Assembly (NCBI GenBank): GCA_934045075.1
Contig: OW203731.1
Location: forward strand, 13,897,062 to 13,961,061
DNA from: Yponomeuta sedellus
Taxonomy: Eukaryota; Arthropoda; Insecta; Lepidoptera; Yponomeutidae
Length of the DNA: 64,000 nucleotides
Direction: 5' to 3'
The position numbers were made by a program, and so were the translations under genes. Under the pieces are notes generated by a model. It was not told the DNA's origin. It ran no database searches and worked only from the letters and a program-made list of their open reading frames with translations. Shown piece after piece: positions 22,593 through 35,400 of the stretch (positions are counted from its first letter, which is position 1; the number at the start of each line of letters is the position of its first letter).

Positions 22593-23221
22593 CTGCAAAA
22601 CAGACAATGGCTAACATGAGTCGGCTGCATGGTTCATCGGGAAAGATAAAAGTAAACGTTTGATAATCGCGCGCGGATTAGGAGCACGCCGCACACGCAG
22701 GTGGCAGTGGCGCTCGCTCGGAACGGCGACTGCTGCGAGGTGAGACGCGAGAACATTATTGTTCTGCGCGTTATAGCCAGCGATAGCGCTGATAACACCG
22801 CGCCTAGCTTCGCGTTGCCGACTGTGCGTTGACTTGACACTGGGCCGAAACAATATAAGCATTCAGTTACACGTATTAGGATGGCTAGTTGGTGCAACTC
22901 TCTCCCGCATCTCAGATTTACGATGACCTAAATGTTCTTTGTCTTGCTATGAAAACATTTCATAATGCGCGCACAAAATCAGCGCATTCCACAATAATGA
23001 CATGTTCGTATTAAAACGACGAACAATATCACGCGCAACTCAAACAATACATTTTATACAACAAAACTTAATCAATCGATGTTGCTGTCTTTGAATAGAT
23101 TATATGATAAGATGGTCCTGGTATCGATAAGGAACAAATCAAAGCTGAGTCAGTCATTAAGGCGTTGTAAGTGTAAATGAATTATTTTCTTCACTTCTAC
23201 ACAAGTTAAAAATACACTAGA
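22593..23221. promoter_or_regulatory. Divergent upstream region of Spn (-) and the thyroglobulin-module gene (+)
   Basis: The two start codons face away from each other about 660 bp apart. The part at 22640-22850 is CpG-rich, unlike the surrounding DNA. On the minus strand it contains TTATATTGTTTCGG followed by GC-rich sequence, which could hold Spn's first non-coding exon. On the plus strand, TCAGTC near 23150 resembles an arthropod initiator about 70 bp before the ATG. Sites are inferred, not proven. Confidence 0.4.
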
Positions 23222-23432
23222 ATGAATTTTAGTAATTTGTTAATTGTGTCTCTTTTCGTACTTTTGCGCTGGACTCTGTTTCGCGTAAACGCACAACAAT
23301 GTGAGGTGGCAACAACGTGTGTCACGGACTTGACGGTGGAAGATTGTGGAGGGTCCATCTACACGTTGGAGCCCAATTCCCACATTTTCAACTGTTGTCC
23401 GAGGTGTGTGCTCAGCGTGAATCCTGGTCCCG
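23222..23432 (+). CDS. TY-module gene exon 1 (signal peptide)
   Basis: ATG at 23222; hydrophobic leader, then QQCEVATTC and a CCPRC segment. The donor CCCG|GTAAGT leaves phase 1. Confidence 0.85.
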
Positions 23433-26400
23433 GTAAGTTTTTAATTTATTAAAAATATTTTTCTACTCTGGGTCAACAAGGCCAAATTATTTCACATTGC
23501 AGAGAAACATTCTACTAAGAGGATGTGTCAAAAAAATAAAGAAAGAAAGCTATATAAAAGGAAAGAAAGATGAAAGGAATTAGCTATCCTAATAAATGAT
23601 CGTGAAATCTGTAATGTAGGGTAATCTGTAAAAATATCCACCGCCTCTCTCTCTTCCAGTAAACGGTTTTTAGCAATCAGACGTGTTTCTTTCTACTCCC
23701 GAATTACTAGGTGAATATCAAGTCTAGATTTCTACAGTGGCGACGAAATGGACTAAGAACTTACAATCGTGCGGTAAACAGTGTTTTGTGACCATAATCA
23801 TGTCTCTCGGAAAGATAAGTGCTTTTGATCCAGCCAAAGACAGTTGGGACTTGTATGTAGAACGGCTCGAGCAATACTTTATTGCGAATGATGTTAAAGA
23901 ACCAGTGAGAGTAGCCACGCTAATTACGGCCATAGGTAGTGATGCATACGAGCTAATGGTGAACTTGTGCACGCCAGATCGACCCGCTAGTAAAACATTT
24001 TCGCAGTTGGTGGCCATAATGAAAAGTCATTTACAGCCACAACCCAGTGTTTTAGCTGAACGATTTAAATTTCGTCAGCGTAAACAATTAAAAAACGAGT
24101 CGGTGGCGGATTACACGGCTGAATTAAAAAGACTATCTAAACATTGTAACTTTGGTACTTGGTTAAACGAAAGTTTACGAGATCAATTTGTTTGTGGATT
24201 AAGCAGTGATGTAATCAGGCAAAGGTTATTCGCGGAAGACAATCTAAGCTTCGATAAGGCGCTAAAGTTAGCTGTGACAGTCGAAGCGGCTGAGTCAAAT
24301 GCGGTGCTAGTGGATGGGCGGTCAGACACGGGAGACCGCGGCAGTGCCACAACATCGGTGCATCAGTGGTCTACTGGAGGAGCGCATCGTGAGCGGCGTG
24401 ATGGCTATAGGACATCAGCCGGGGCGCCTGGCAGGGTCAGGGCCGGCGAAGGTAGCGGCGGCGGCTGCGCGCTTGCCGCGTGGCGTAATGGCCGAACAAG
24501 CGGAGGCCGGGCGGCGGCGGTTACGGCGAAGACGCCGACGGCGGGGCCGGACCGCACCCGGGGTGAGGGAGGGCGCCGTCGGCAGGGCAGCTGCCAGGCG
24601 TGCGGAGGAGAACACGACACAAACACGTGCAAGTTTGTGCGGTACGTGTGTCGCGTGTGCTACCGCGAGGGGCACTTAAAGAAAATGTGCCCAAATCTCC
24701 GAGGCTTGGCCGGGCCATCCACCGGAAATCACTTCGTGGAGGAACAGGTGATGCATGGAGACAGTGACGGAGACAGTGACGAGGTGAACAATTTTTCTAT
24801 CCGTTTTGATAGTTTTGCTAACTATTTGCCGTACACGATAAAATTGTTAGTAGAGAATCAAGAATTAGACATGGAATTTGACACAGGCAGTGCTATTTCC
24901 TGTATAAGTTATGAAACGTACCAAAAGCAATTTTCAGACAGGGAAATAATGGATTGTAACTTACAATTACGATACTACACTGGAGAAATTGTTAATCCAG
25001 TAGGAAAAATCGAGGTGTTAGTTTGTTACCAAAATAGAAAGAAGCTTTTAGATTTGTTTGTAGTAGATCAAGGCAAAACTACGCTACTCGGAAGACAGTG
25101 GTTGTATGAGTTAGGTATAGGGCTCCCAACTGCAAATGTAAATTGCAATCGATCAAGCGGTGATGATAAATGTTTCGATTTGGCCGGTTTCAGCACCAAA
25201 TTCTGTGAAGTATTCGCGGACGGACTGGGGCGGTTCACTGGTGAGCCGGTGACACTTCGCGTGCGGCCCGACGCGCGGCCTGTTTACATGCGCGCGCGCC
25301 CGCTCGCCTACGCACTGCGCGAGCCGGTGGAGCGCGCGCTCGACCAGCTCGTGCTGGACGGCGTCATCGCGCCGGTCGAGACGTCGGACTGGGCCACGCC
25401 GATTGTGCCGGTAGTAAAGAAAGATGGAAGCATAAGGGTATGTGGAGATTTTAAGCTCACTCTTAATAAATGTCTCGAGGTGGACCGTTTTCCTGTACCG
25501 AAAGTCGACGATTTACTTACGAAACTCCATGGAGGGGAGCGGTACACTAAAATTGACTTATCGCAGGCGTATGCTCAGTTCGTTTTAGACGACTCGAAGA
25601 AGTATGCGGTAATTAACACACACAAGGGTCTGTTTATGTACAATAGGCTAATTTATGGACTGTCATCGAGTCCAGGAATATTTCAACGGAGACTTGAACA
25701 GATGTTTGCCGATATGCCAAAAGTAGGTGTATTTTTGGATGACGTCATCATCACGGGCGCAAATAACCAGGAGCATATGGCTAACTTGAACAAAGTCTTT
25801 GAAAGGTTGCAAAAATACGGACTAAAGATTAGGAAAGACAAATGCACATTTTTTGCCCATTCAGTGACGTATTTAGGCTACACTATCAGTAAAGAGGGAG
25901 TTCACACTTGCCCAGAGAAAGTGGAAGCAATCAAGAAGGTACCGCGCCCTAAGAATGTGACAGAACTTCGTTCATTTTTAGGATTGGTTATGTATTATGC
26001 GAAGTTCGTGCCAAACATCAGTACGTTACTAGAACCTTTATATAACTTACTTAAAAAGGATGCAAGTTTCACATGGAATGAGCGGTGCGAGAAGTCGTTT
26101 TTTGAAGTGAAAAGAATGCTAGTGTCGAGCGAGGTGCTCGCGCACTACTCGCCGGAGCTGCCGCTGGTACTGACGACGGACGCCAGCAGCGTGGGCGTCG
26201 GCGCCGTCATCTCGCACCTGCTGCCGGCGGCCGCGGGCGGCGGAGGGGTGCGTGAGCGACCCGTCGCGTTTGCCTCGCGAGTATTGAACGGAGCAGAACG
26301 TTCATACTCACAAATTGAAAAAGAAGCCTTGGCAATTATTTTTGGCATACGCAAATTTCATCAATATCTGTATGGCCGTAAGTTTATCCTAAAAACAGAC

Positions 26401-29400
26401 CACAAACCGTTAGTTTCCATTTTTGGTGAGAAAACAGGAATACCAGTAATGGCGGCAAGTAGGATGCAGCGATGGGCAGTACTGTTGTCGGGTTATAATT
26501 ATGATATTGAGTATGTATCGTCACAGAAAAACAGTGCAGACGCCTTGTCAAGGTTACCCTTAAATGTGGAGCGATCAAATAAATCGGAACAAACATATCT
26601 TAACTTTGTGCAAAAGTTTTTGCCTCTGACTAGAAAAGATATAAAAGAAGGTACGGATAAAGACGAGGTGTTGCGTAAAGTTAAGATGTGTATACAGTCT
26701 GGATGGCCGCAAGTGTGTGAGGACGAAAAAATCAAGCCATATTTTGCAAAAAAAAATGAGCTGTATGTGGACATGGATTGTGTCATGTGGGGCTATAGAC
26801 TGGTGATACCAGAGGCACTAAGGAATTCAATACTAAAAGAGTTGCATATTGGGCATTTAGGTATTGTCAAGATGAAAAGCGTGGCTCGAAGCTACGTGTG
26901 GTGGCCCGGGGTGGACGCCGATGTGGAGCGCGCGGGCCGCGAGTGCGCCGTGTGCGTGGCCGACAGCGCCGCGCCGCCGCGCGCGCCACCCGTGCCCTGG
27001 ATCTACCACCCGGAGCCTTGGACACGTTTACACATAGATTTCTTGGGGCCGTTTCATGGTAGAACATTTTTTGTCATTATTGATTCTTCCTCTAAATGGA
27101 TGGAAGCATTTTCAATGGAAAGAACAACGGCGTCAGCAGTAATTAAAGTATTACGGGAGACTTTTGCACGTTTTGGACTACCTAGAGAAGTAGTATCTGA
27201 TAACGGGCCACCCTTCACGAGCAGGGAGTACTTAGAATTTATGAACAATAATGGTGTCAAAGTGTCTTACTCGGCCATTTATCATCCGGCATCCAACGGG
27301 GCGGCCGAGAACGCAGTTAAACTATGTAAGCGCGCAGTTCGAAAGTCACTGCGAGATGGTGTTGATATGGACGCTGCATTACAAACTTACCTGATGGCGT
27401 ACCGTAATGTCGAGCACAGCACCACTGGATCGTCTCCAGCGATGCTGTTACAACGACGTAGTCTGCGCTCGCGGTTAGATTTGCTGCGCGGGGACCAGTG
27501 CATAACAGAAAGGGTGCAACGGGCACAACAACGGCAAGTTGAGAACGCACGGGGCCGGAATAGACAATTTGGAGTGGGGGACGAGGTATGGATAAGGGAT
27601 TATACGGGGAGGAAATGGGATAGTGGCCGAATCGATGAGAAGATGGGGTCTAGGAATTATTTGGTTACCAAGGACGACGGTTCACCGGTTAAGAGACATA
27701 TTGATCAAATTAAGAGAAAGTTTACGCCCATGTACGATCTTCCAAGTCCCAGTACGACTGACTCGGCCGGGGAAGTCGCCGTACATCAGCCGGGCGGAGA
27801 TGCAGTTGGCACTTCGGTGGCACCTGCATCGCCGCACGCGAGCGAGGTGCGCGTGCGGACGCCGGTCGCGGCCGCGGGCCCGACCCGGGACCGGCCCGAG
27901 CCGCTCCCGACCGCGCCCTATTTCTTGTCAGAGAATCGCCCCCATAGGACAAAGAAACCCGTAAAAAGATACGGTTTTGAAATAGATTAATGATAACATT
28001 TTTTAATGTATCGCTGCATAGTAGCTAAGTAGAATTAAGTTGCATGCTGTAGTGTTAAGTTTTGTTTATCTGTAAGTAGCAGTTAAGGGTGAGGGTGTAA
28101 TGTAGGGTAATCTGTAAAAATATCCACCGCCTCTCTCTCTTCCAGTAAACGGTTTTTAGCAATCAGACGTGTTTCTTTCTACTCCCGAATTACTAGGTGA
28201 ATATCAAGTCTAGATTTCTACAAAATCTTGTAAATTTAAGAAAATATTAGTAGAAAAACATGCACCCTGAGCATTATGCAGAGCACTGGCCTTTTCTCAG
28301 AGAGTATGGACTAATTACCGCGAGTGACAATTTCAATCTCTGAGCTATTTGAACACCTCATACACTCAGGTTGCCTTACAATGTTTTCCTTCACAGTTAG
28401 CGAGTGGTATTGCTACTATAACTTCACAAATGTACATAACTTAGAAAATAAAGTCATTGGTATACGCCTGCACCGGGAATCGTACTTGGGTCTCTCCCTT
28501 CCGAGTCCATTGTTCTACCCACTGGGCTACGGTAAGCTTGTAACATTATACAACAGATAAATAGTTAAAGTAATAATTCTCAGATCCCGAGACCGAGGGT
28601 TGCCAACCACCCTCCAATTGCCTAGCAGACGGGCGTTACGCACCAGTGCAATGCAAGGGTGACAATTTTGTGGGCAGGTAAGAGAGATTTAACTTTCTAC
28701 CATATAATCCTATTGTACTACAATAAAAGGTCAATACAATAAAATCCTGTACATGGTAATAGATTTTTTTTTTGTGTTATATTAGAGGTTTCTAACGGTG
28801 GCATTCGATATCAACCCTTGTATGTCCCCACTGCTGAGACACGGGTCTCTTGCATCGCATGAAAGTTAGGCCATATTTCACCTCGGGGGCCAATGGTAGC
28901 ATACTATGTATAAAATGTTTAACACACTATATTTCACGAATATAGATTATAATTTTTAATTAAGTTGTTCCGAAAATTTCTACACTTAACTCAAAATTAA
29001 TAGCCGGGTAACAAATATGTACACGATATAAAACTATAAGTCATTTCACAGACTCGGGTGAAATTAAATTAATCACAGCACATCTTCGCCCTTGTTCTCT
29101 TGTAAAAATGTGCTAATCGCATTTACATATGAATGTATTATTTTATATTGAAAATGATATATGTATTATTTAGCGGTGAATAAATTCTTAGTACTTTGTA
29201 TTTATTAGGCGGTTCATTGGTTGTTTTTTTGTCACACATACAGACACACCCTCACAGACACACACACAAACAAACACACACACACACACACACAACAGGC
29301 TACAACTATTTATTGTAGAGGGAAAACATTTTTATCGTTACTTTCATTATTTCTAAAGTCCATACTATTAAAGGTCCAAAAAAATCCAAATCTTTACACA

Positions 29401-32400
29401 GCACCAAATTTGGACTTTACGGCAAAGTCATCACAAGGCCAAAGTACCTACGTGAAATAGACATAACCTGTATCCCTAAGTTTTGCGACTGCTTCTTTTG
29501 TATTGTATTTCGTAAATCGATCTCATTGTGTTGTATTGTACATTATTCATTGCCTTGTTGGCGACCAAGGTTGGTTGTACAACCAGATTACTGAGTCTGA
29601 TTCGTTTATTTGTTTACCAACAGATGTTTTTGTTCCGATGAACATGGCAACAGGATATTTGGACAAATGTGGCGAAGTGAAGCCAGCGACATGACTTGCG
29701 GTAAGGTTAAGGTATGGACTTCACGGTAAAAGTAAATCGCATGCATGTACCACGCATGCATAGATTCAAGGCAAAACCCAAAAGTATATACGGAGATTGT
29801 ATTTTGTGAGAAATATTGTGGACAGAGTCGCAGGGGAGAGTAATAAACTTGATAAGTAATAGTAATAAACTAAAAGTTATTTCCAAAACCTTGCAAAGTT
29901 GGCAGCCAAATATAAAATCGCTGTACAACATCCCAATTAATTGGCGAGCAATGCAGCCGCCATGCAATTCGGTGTGGTTTCCTTGAAATACGAAATGATG
30001 TTTAGAATGAGCGCGTAATGCGATAATTTTCTAGTGGACATGCATTATTATAAGGCAGAGACAGCCGTCAGCATGTCAATCCTTACAATTTGTTGCTAAG
30101 ACATCCTTATCGTACCTAACTGATTAGTGTGCACGTAGTAAAAGTTCATGTGCTATCGACTGTACTATCTTTAAAACACTTCAGCCCTAGTATCACGCAA
30201 CTTTCCACTCCCTTCAAAGTGTCAAAATATGTATGTATTAGACAGTGCGAAGCAGACAACTCCATCACAGTGTGGAGGACTTACGTGGTCGCAGCCCTGG
30301 CGTTTTATGTTATTAACGCGAACTTCCAAGATTAATCAGTTTCCATCAGATTATGTAGGTCTTTAGTTCTAGGAGTCCTATTGAAAGTTTTAAGTACACA
30401 AACCTTATTTCGAAAGGAGGATCATAAATACAATGGTCGGCATTTCCATTTAAAACCGGATGGCTAAATAAACAAACCAACTAATAAATCTGCTAACATA
30501 CTTCCTAACCAAAAAAAATAACCAAAACGGAAAATTTTCGTTTGACTTTTCGAAAGTAGTAAAATTCTCTTTGCTTTTAATAAAAAGCACGAAACGCAAA
30601 TCATCAAGAAGTTTTCCCAAATAAAAGAGGTCGTCCGTAACAGTACGCAGAAATAATTTCCTTGCAGCCGTCATTTCCTTCAACTATTTCCTTCCTTCCA
30701 GCTTGCAGCCGTCGGAGGGCGGAGCTGGAGGCTTCAGGCCGTGTGGACGTGACCCTCCACTGCTCGGCCAACGGTGACTACGAGCCCCTTCAGTGCGACG
30801 ACGGTCTTTGCTGGTGCGCCAAGCCCAGGACCGGCCAACCTACTGTCATGCCTGTGCCGGAAAACGATATGGTGCACCTGCCTTGCTGTACGTAATGCTT
30901 CCAAATACTGTGATTAGACTAATTCTTCAAGGTATTAATTTAGTTAAACCAGGCAGAAGAACTATCTAAATGTCTGCAGCTGCTGAAAAACCTCATTACG
31001 AGACGTCTAATTTTTTAATAAATTTCGAACTGAAATCACATTTAGAAAAAGCCACTTTTTAGAAAAAACAGTCGTTAAGAAAAGTGATATTTCTCATAAT
31101 CAATACCTACTGTTGCTTATAAAGATAAACCAGGCCAAGTGCATGTCGGCCGACGCGCAGTGAAAGGTTCGGTAAAGGGGGGTTTTGTTAACTACATGCT
31201 AACCGCTGGTCGCCTGTTATTCTAAAAACCTATTTAGAGGCTAAAAACTCCACCCATGCTGGGATTCGAACCCGCGACCTCTGGCTATCCGTGCCAGCGC
31301 TCTTTCCAACTGAGCTTATGGGCGACTCACCGGCATCAGTGAAATTTCGAACCTCTTTACAACTCTCTGTATTACGTACAGGCAGCAACATCTGGCTGAA
31401 GTTATTTGCATCACTTGCAGCCCTGAGTACCTACTTTGCAGTTAGGTTTTACATCGGAATGATTACGCTGTACCCACATGATTATATTCTTTTTAATGCA
31501 CTAACCCGTGCAAAAAATTCCACCCATGCCGGGACTCGAACCCGCGCCTTCTGGCTAACCGTGCCATTAACTTGTAAAGCCATTTTCCTGATTTTTTTCA
31601 CGTTTCTACAATCAACGACAGAATTACGCCCTACTGTAATAAAAATTCAATATTTCGCAAACGGAAGTCTTTATTTAAAAATATTTTTCCTACACATTGT
31701 GACTGTCATTTTAAAGAAAAATCCGTAATTCAAGTGTAGGGTGCAGGTGTACCCAAAAAAATGTTTTTAAAACATTATATTCTATTGTTTTGTCGGCGTG
31801 ATTAATATGCCAAATTTCAGCTATCGCGAAGAAGATTGAACGAGGCGCCGAGTTATGTAGCACGGGTTATACCATTTCAATGCAATTGGTTACTCGATAG
31901 TGCGAACGAAACGACCATTACCGGACTAATATGATTCTATTGAACAACTATGCATTTTGGAGATTCGCCCCCCAGGACAAGTGATTAGATTGTGTGGAAG
32001 TTATTATTATTAAATACAATAAAAAAAACCTGATAACATTATACACTTATAAATGTAAATTGAATCATAAAAAAATTGTCTTTGGTGTGAAAAGCTCGGA
32101 ATGTATAAAATGTTAATGGCACTTTTCTTTCTCATTGTACTATTGTTCTAAGTCAGTGATTGCCGTTTGTAAGTTGTTAAGTTAGATGTGGTTTTCTAAG
32201 AACATTTTGCAATAGCTACAATGATAACTAAGTAGTCACAATATTCTCCTTGAGAGAGAGCACTAGCACAAACACATACAATTTTACTGACCGATAAGAG
32301 AAGGAATGCGAGTAGCTTTCAGGCGATTTGCTTAACAGTAACCATCTATAGAAATGTCCACAGCTTCAAAGACAGGGTTTAAATGACAAATCGAGGCAAA

Positions 32401-35400
32401 ACTCGCAGACTGGTTCAGTTTTTATGAGACAGATGAGACAGATGCACCGACAGGATATGTCAATATTCACTAGTGATTCACGGCTGGCGCGGACCATTGT
32501 GACTTAACAGCACTTGTTCAAACATCACGCTCTGTTACGCATGTTGCAGATTTTGACAAAATCCCTGCCAGGGTCCTCTACAAGATTTATCTGTTTGTTT
32601 TTTCTCCAGTCACTGCTTTTTTTCTGAACACAGTTAGAGTTCATGCCGCCGCGGCCTACTGGGTGCAGTCGTAGTGTTTCTCTAAGTTCCCTGGAGGTTG
32701 AATGAAACTAGGTGTACCGTGCGCTCAACTCTACAGTGACGTCACAGGGGAGGGCACCGCTCCATGTACTACTTTCCTATATTGATCGTCAAAATGTTGT
32801 GTTCTTCCTAAGAGTAGCTAAACAATTTCTATATTTTTTCAGACAGTTCAGCCCAGATTGGTGAACAGTACCTGAGGCGGTGCGAAAGTGTAGTTCACGC
32901 ATTAGCGGTCATCAACAAGGAGCAGTCGGAACACGGAACTAACTTTTTGGGCAACCCTATAACTTTTTGTGATTACGACGGAAGCTACGGTCCATACCAA
33001 ATAGTCAACAGTATGTAAGTAGGAGTGTCTTCGAAATTCTCCCATATTATCCATGTTGCGTCACAAGGACATTATCATGTCCACCATGTTGCATCACAAG
33101 GACATGATAATGTCCTTGTGACGCAACATGGTGAGGGAGGATAATCCTTAAGAAGTACCTACCTAGTAAGGTTCTAAGACGAAGATTTGGCGATCAAACC
33201 GATTATGATTTATAAATAGGGTCGCGGGAATATACCCGAAAGGTATATTCCCAGGTAAATACCCAAAACGGGTAAATACCCGGGTAAATACCCGAAATGG
33301 GTATTTATGTGGGTAAATACGTTTATTGGTGTTTTCGTTCGCTAAAATAGATTGCATTACCGTTAAATCCATTTTTACTCACGAGCCACAGGACTATATT
33401 CAATATCTTTCATTCTTTTTTGACGAAAGAACAAAATAAGTAAGTATATCTCAAGAAAATAACATTTTTGTGATGGAATTATTTCATGAATTATTGAGAG
33501 ATTGTTAAAGATTCTTACTTAGTAATTATCCGCCCGAGAGTAAATAACCATAAATACCAGTTTCTACTGAGTATTTAACGAAAACTGACAGTAAATATTT
33601 TTAATTGTTTTTTTACAGTAAAATCTTTTAGTTAGGGTCTTATTTGATCGGTATTGATGAGATCTTTGTTTAAACTTGGGGAGCATGGTCTGATGATAGC
33701 GCTGGAAGGTGTGTATGGGATCTCCTCAACGGATAGCAGTAGAGCATTTGAGTTTGTACTTATTCGGTTAGTATTTATGAGATCTTTGTTGAAACTTGGT
33801 GACAAATTCTTAGATGGCACAGCAAAGTACCCAAATTCTAGTGCCATCATCAGACCCTTCAGACACTAGATCTTCACAACGGATAGTAGGAAACTATTCA
33901 AGTTTCGCCATATTTAATCTGTATTATTGAGATCTTCAGCAGAACTTTCTGATAAGATCTGATTACGGCAAAGTAAGGTGATTAGTTAGATAGATCTGGG
34001 AAAAAGAACGTGGTTACAGGATCTCCTCAACGGAGAACCTAGAATGATTCATATTCATTTATTTTATGATATTCATTTATTTGATTTCAATAAAATCAAA
34101 TTAACAAAAAACATAACATACCGTAACATATTCACACACCCGTATCGCGTACGCAGAGATCAGCGTTTGCCACTTGCCATGATCCTGACAGATCTTTTTC
34201 GCTTTATCAACATTTGTTACTCAAAATCAAATTATTGAAATATTTTTGCAGTATTTCAAAAGTTATAATCAAATAATGGAGTCCTAGTAAAGAATAAATA
34301 TTGAATTACATTTCAATTGGGTCAGAGTTTTTTTTTTTACATTATTGTATTATCATTTGATTTCACTATAAACATGGCAACATTGACAAAGGATAATAAC
34401 AAAATTTCTGTTTGCTCAAATAAGTCATTAACTTATGAACCTATTTAGAGGCTAAAAATTCTACCCATGCCGGGATTCGAACCTGCGACTTCTGGCTATC
34501 CGTGCCAGCGCTCTTTCCAACTGAGCTAATGGGCGACTCACCGACATCAGTGAAATTTCGAACCTCTTTACACTATTCTCTGTATTACGTAGAGGGAGCG
34601 ACATCTGGCTGAAGTAATTTGCATCACTTGCAGCCCCGAGTACCTACCTGCTTTGCAGTTAGGTGAGTCACCCATTAGCTCAGTTGGAAAGAGCGCTGGC
34701 ACGGATAGCCAGAAGTCACGGGTTGAAGTGACTGTGGTTCAAACTATATTTGACATAAGGAAAAATACCCATTCTATGATTTTTTTTTAGTAAAAACTTC
34801 ATGGTTGGTTTTTTTTTAATTAATAGACATTATTTTGACAGTTGGGAAAGAGAACGCACTAGTGCGAGAAAGGTAAAAAAAAAGCACGAGTGTGTAATAG
34901 CCCACATCCTGCACGCTATATGTCCCTGCAATACGCCACTTTTTGAGCAACTGTATTAAAAATAACTTTTTGTGATGGACTTATTTCATGAATCATTGAG
35001 AGATTCTTACTTACTAATTATTCGCCCGAGAATAAATAACCGTAAATACCAGTTTCTACTGAGTAATTGTTCAATATCATTGTCGTTTAATGTTTCCATA
35101 TAATGAGCTTCAATGTTGTAAAATATAACGGGGAGCTTGCATAAAAAAATCATTTAAGAGTGGCATTAGGTACAAATTATTTTAAACCAGTAAATATAAT
35201 ACTTCAATCAAAAATTAATAATTTCAAATAATTTCTTGTATATTGAACCATAAGGTAATGATTATATTTTTTTTATTTTTAGTACACTAACCCGTGCAAA
35301 GGACAATTTTGAAAACCTATTTAGAGGCTAAGAATTCCACCCATGCGGGGATTCGAACCAGCGATCTCTGGCTATCCGTGCTAGCGCTCTTTCCAACTGA

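Larger units (their letters stand above)
23610..28222 (+). mobile_element. Complete Ty3/Gypsy LTR retrotransposon
   Basis: The element is 4,613 bp: two LTRs, a TGGCGAC-type primer site one base after the left LTR, one gag-pol frame, and a purine-rich tract (AGTTAAGGGTGAGGG) before the right LTR. The 5-bp duplication AAATC flanks it at 23605-23609 and 28223-28227. It lies in intron 1 of the TY-module gene, in the sense direction. All parts needed for transposition appear intact. Confidence 0.95.

Noticed and set aside
23737..23799. Extension of the Gypsy frame upstream of 23800
   Set aside because: The frame is open but would start at a GTG within the primer-binding site. The first ATG is at 23800.
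34044..34238. 64-residue frame repeated at 36114-36308 as a gene pair
   Set aside because: It is identical only because it lies in the two arms of the inverted repeat. Composition is AT-rich and there is no domain.
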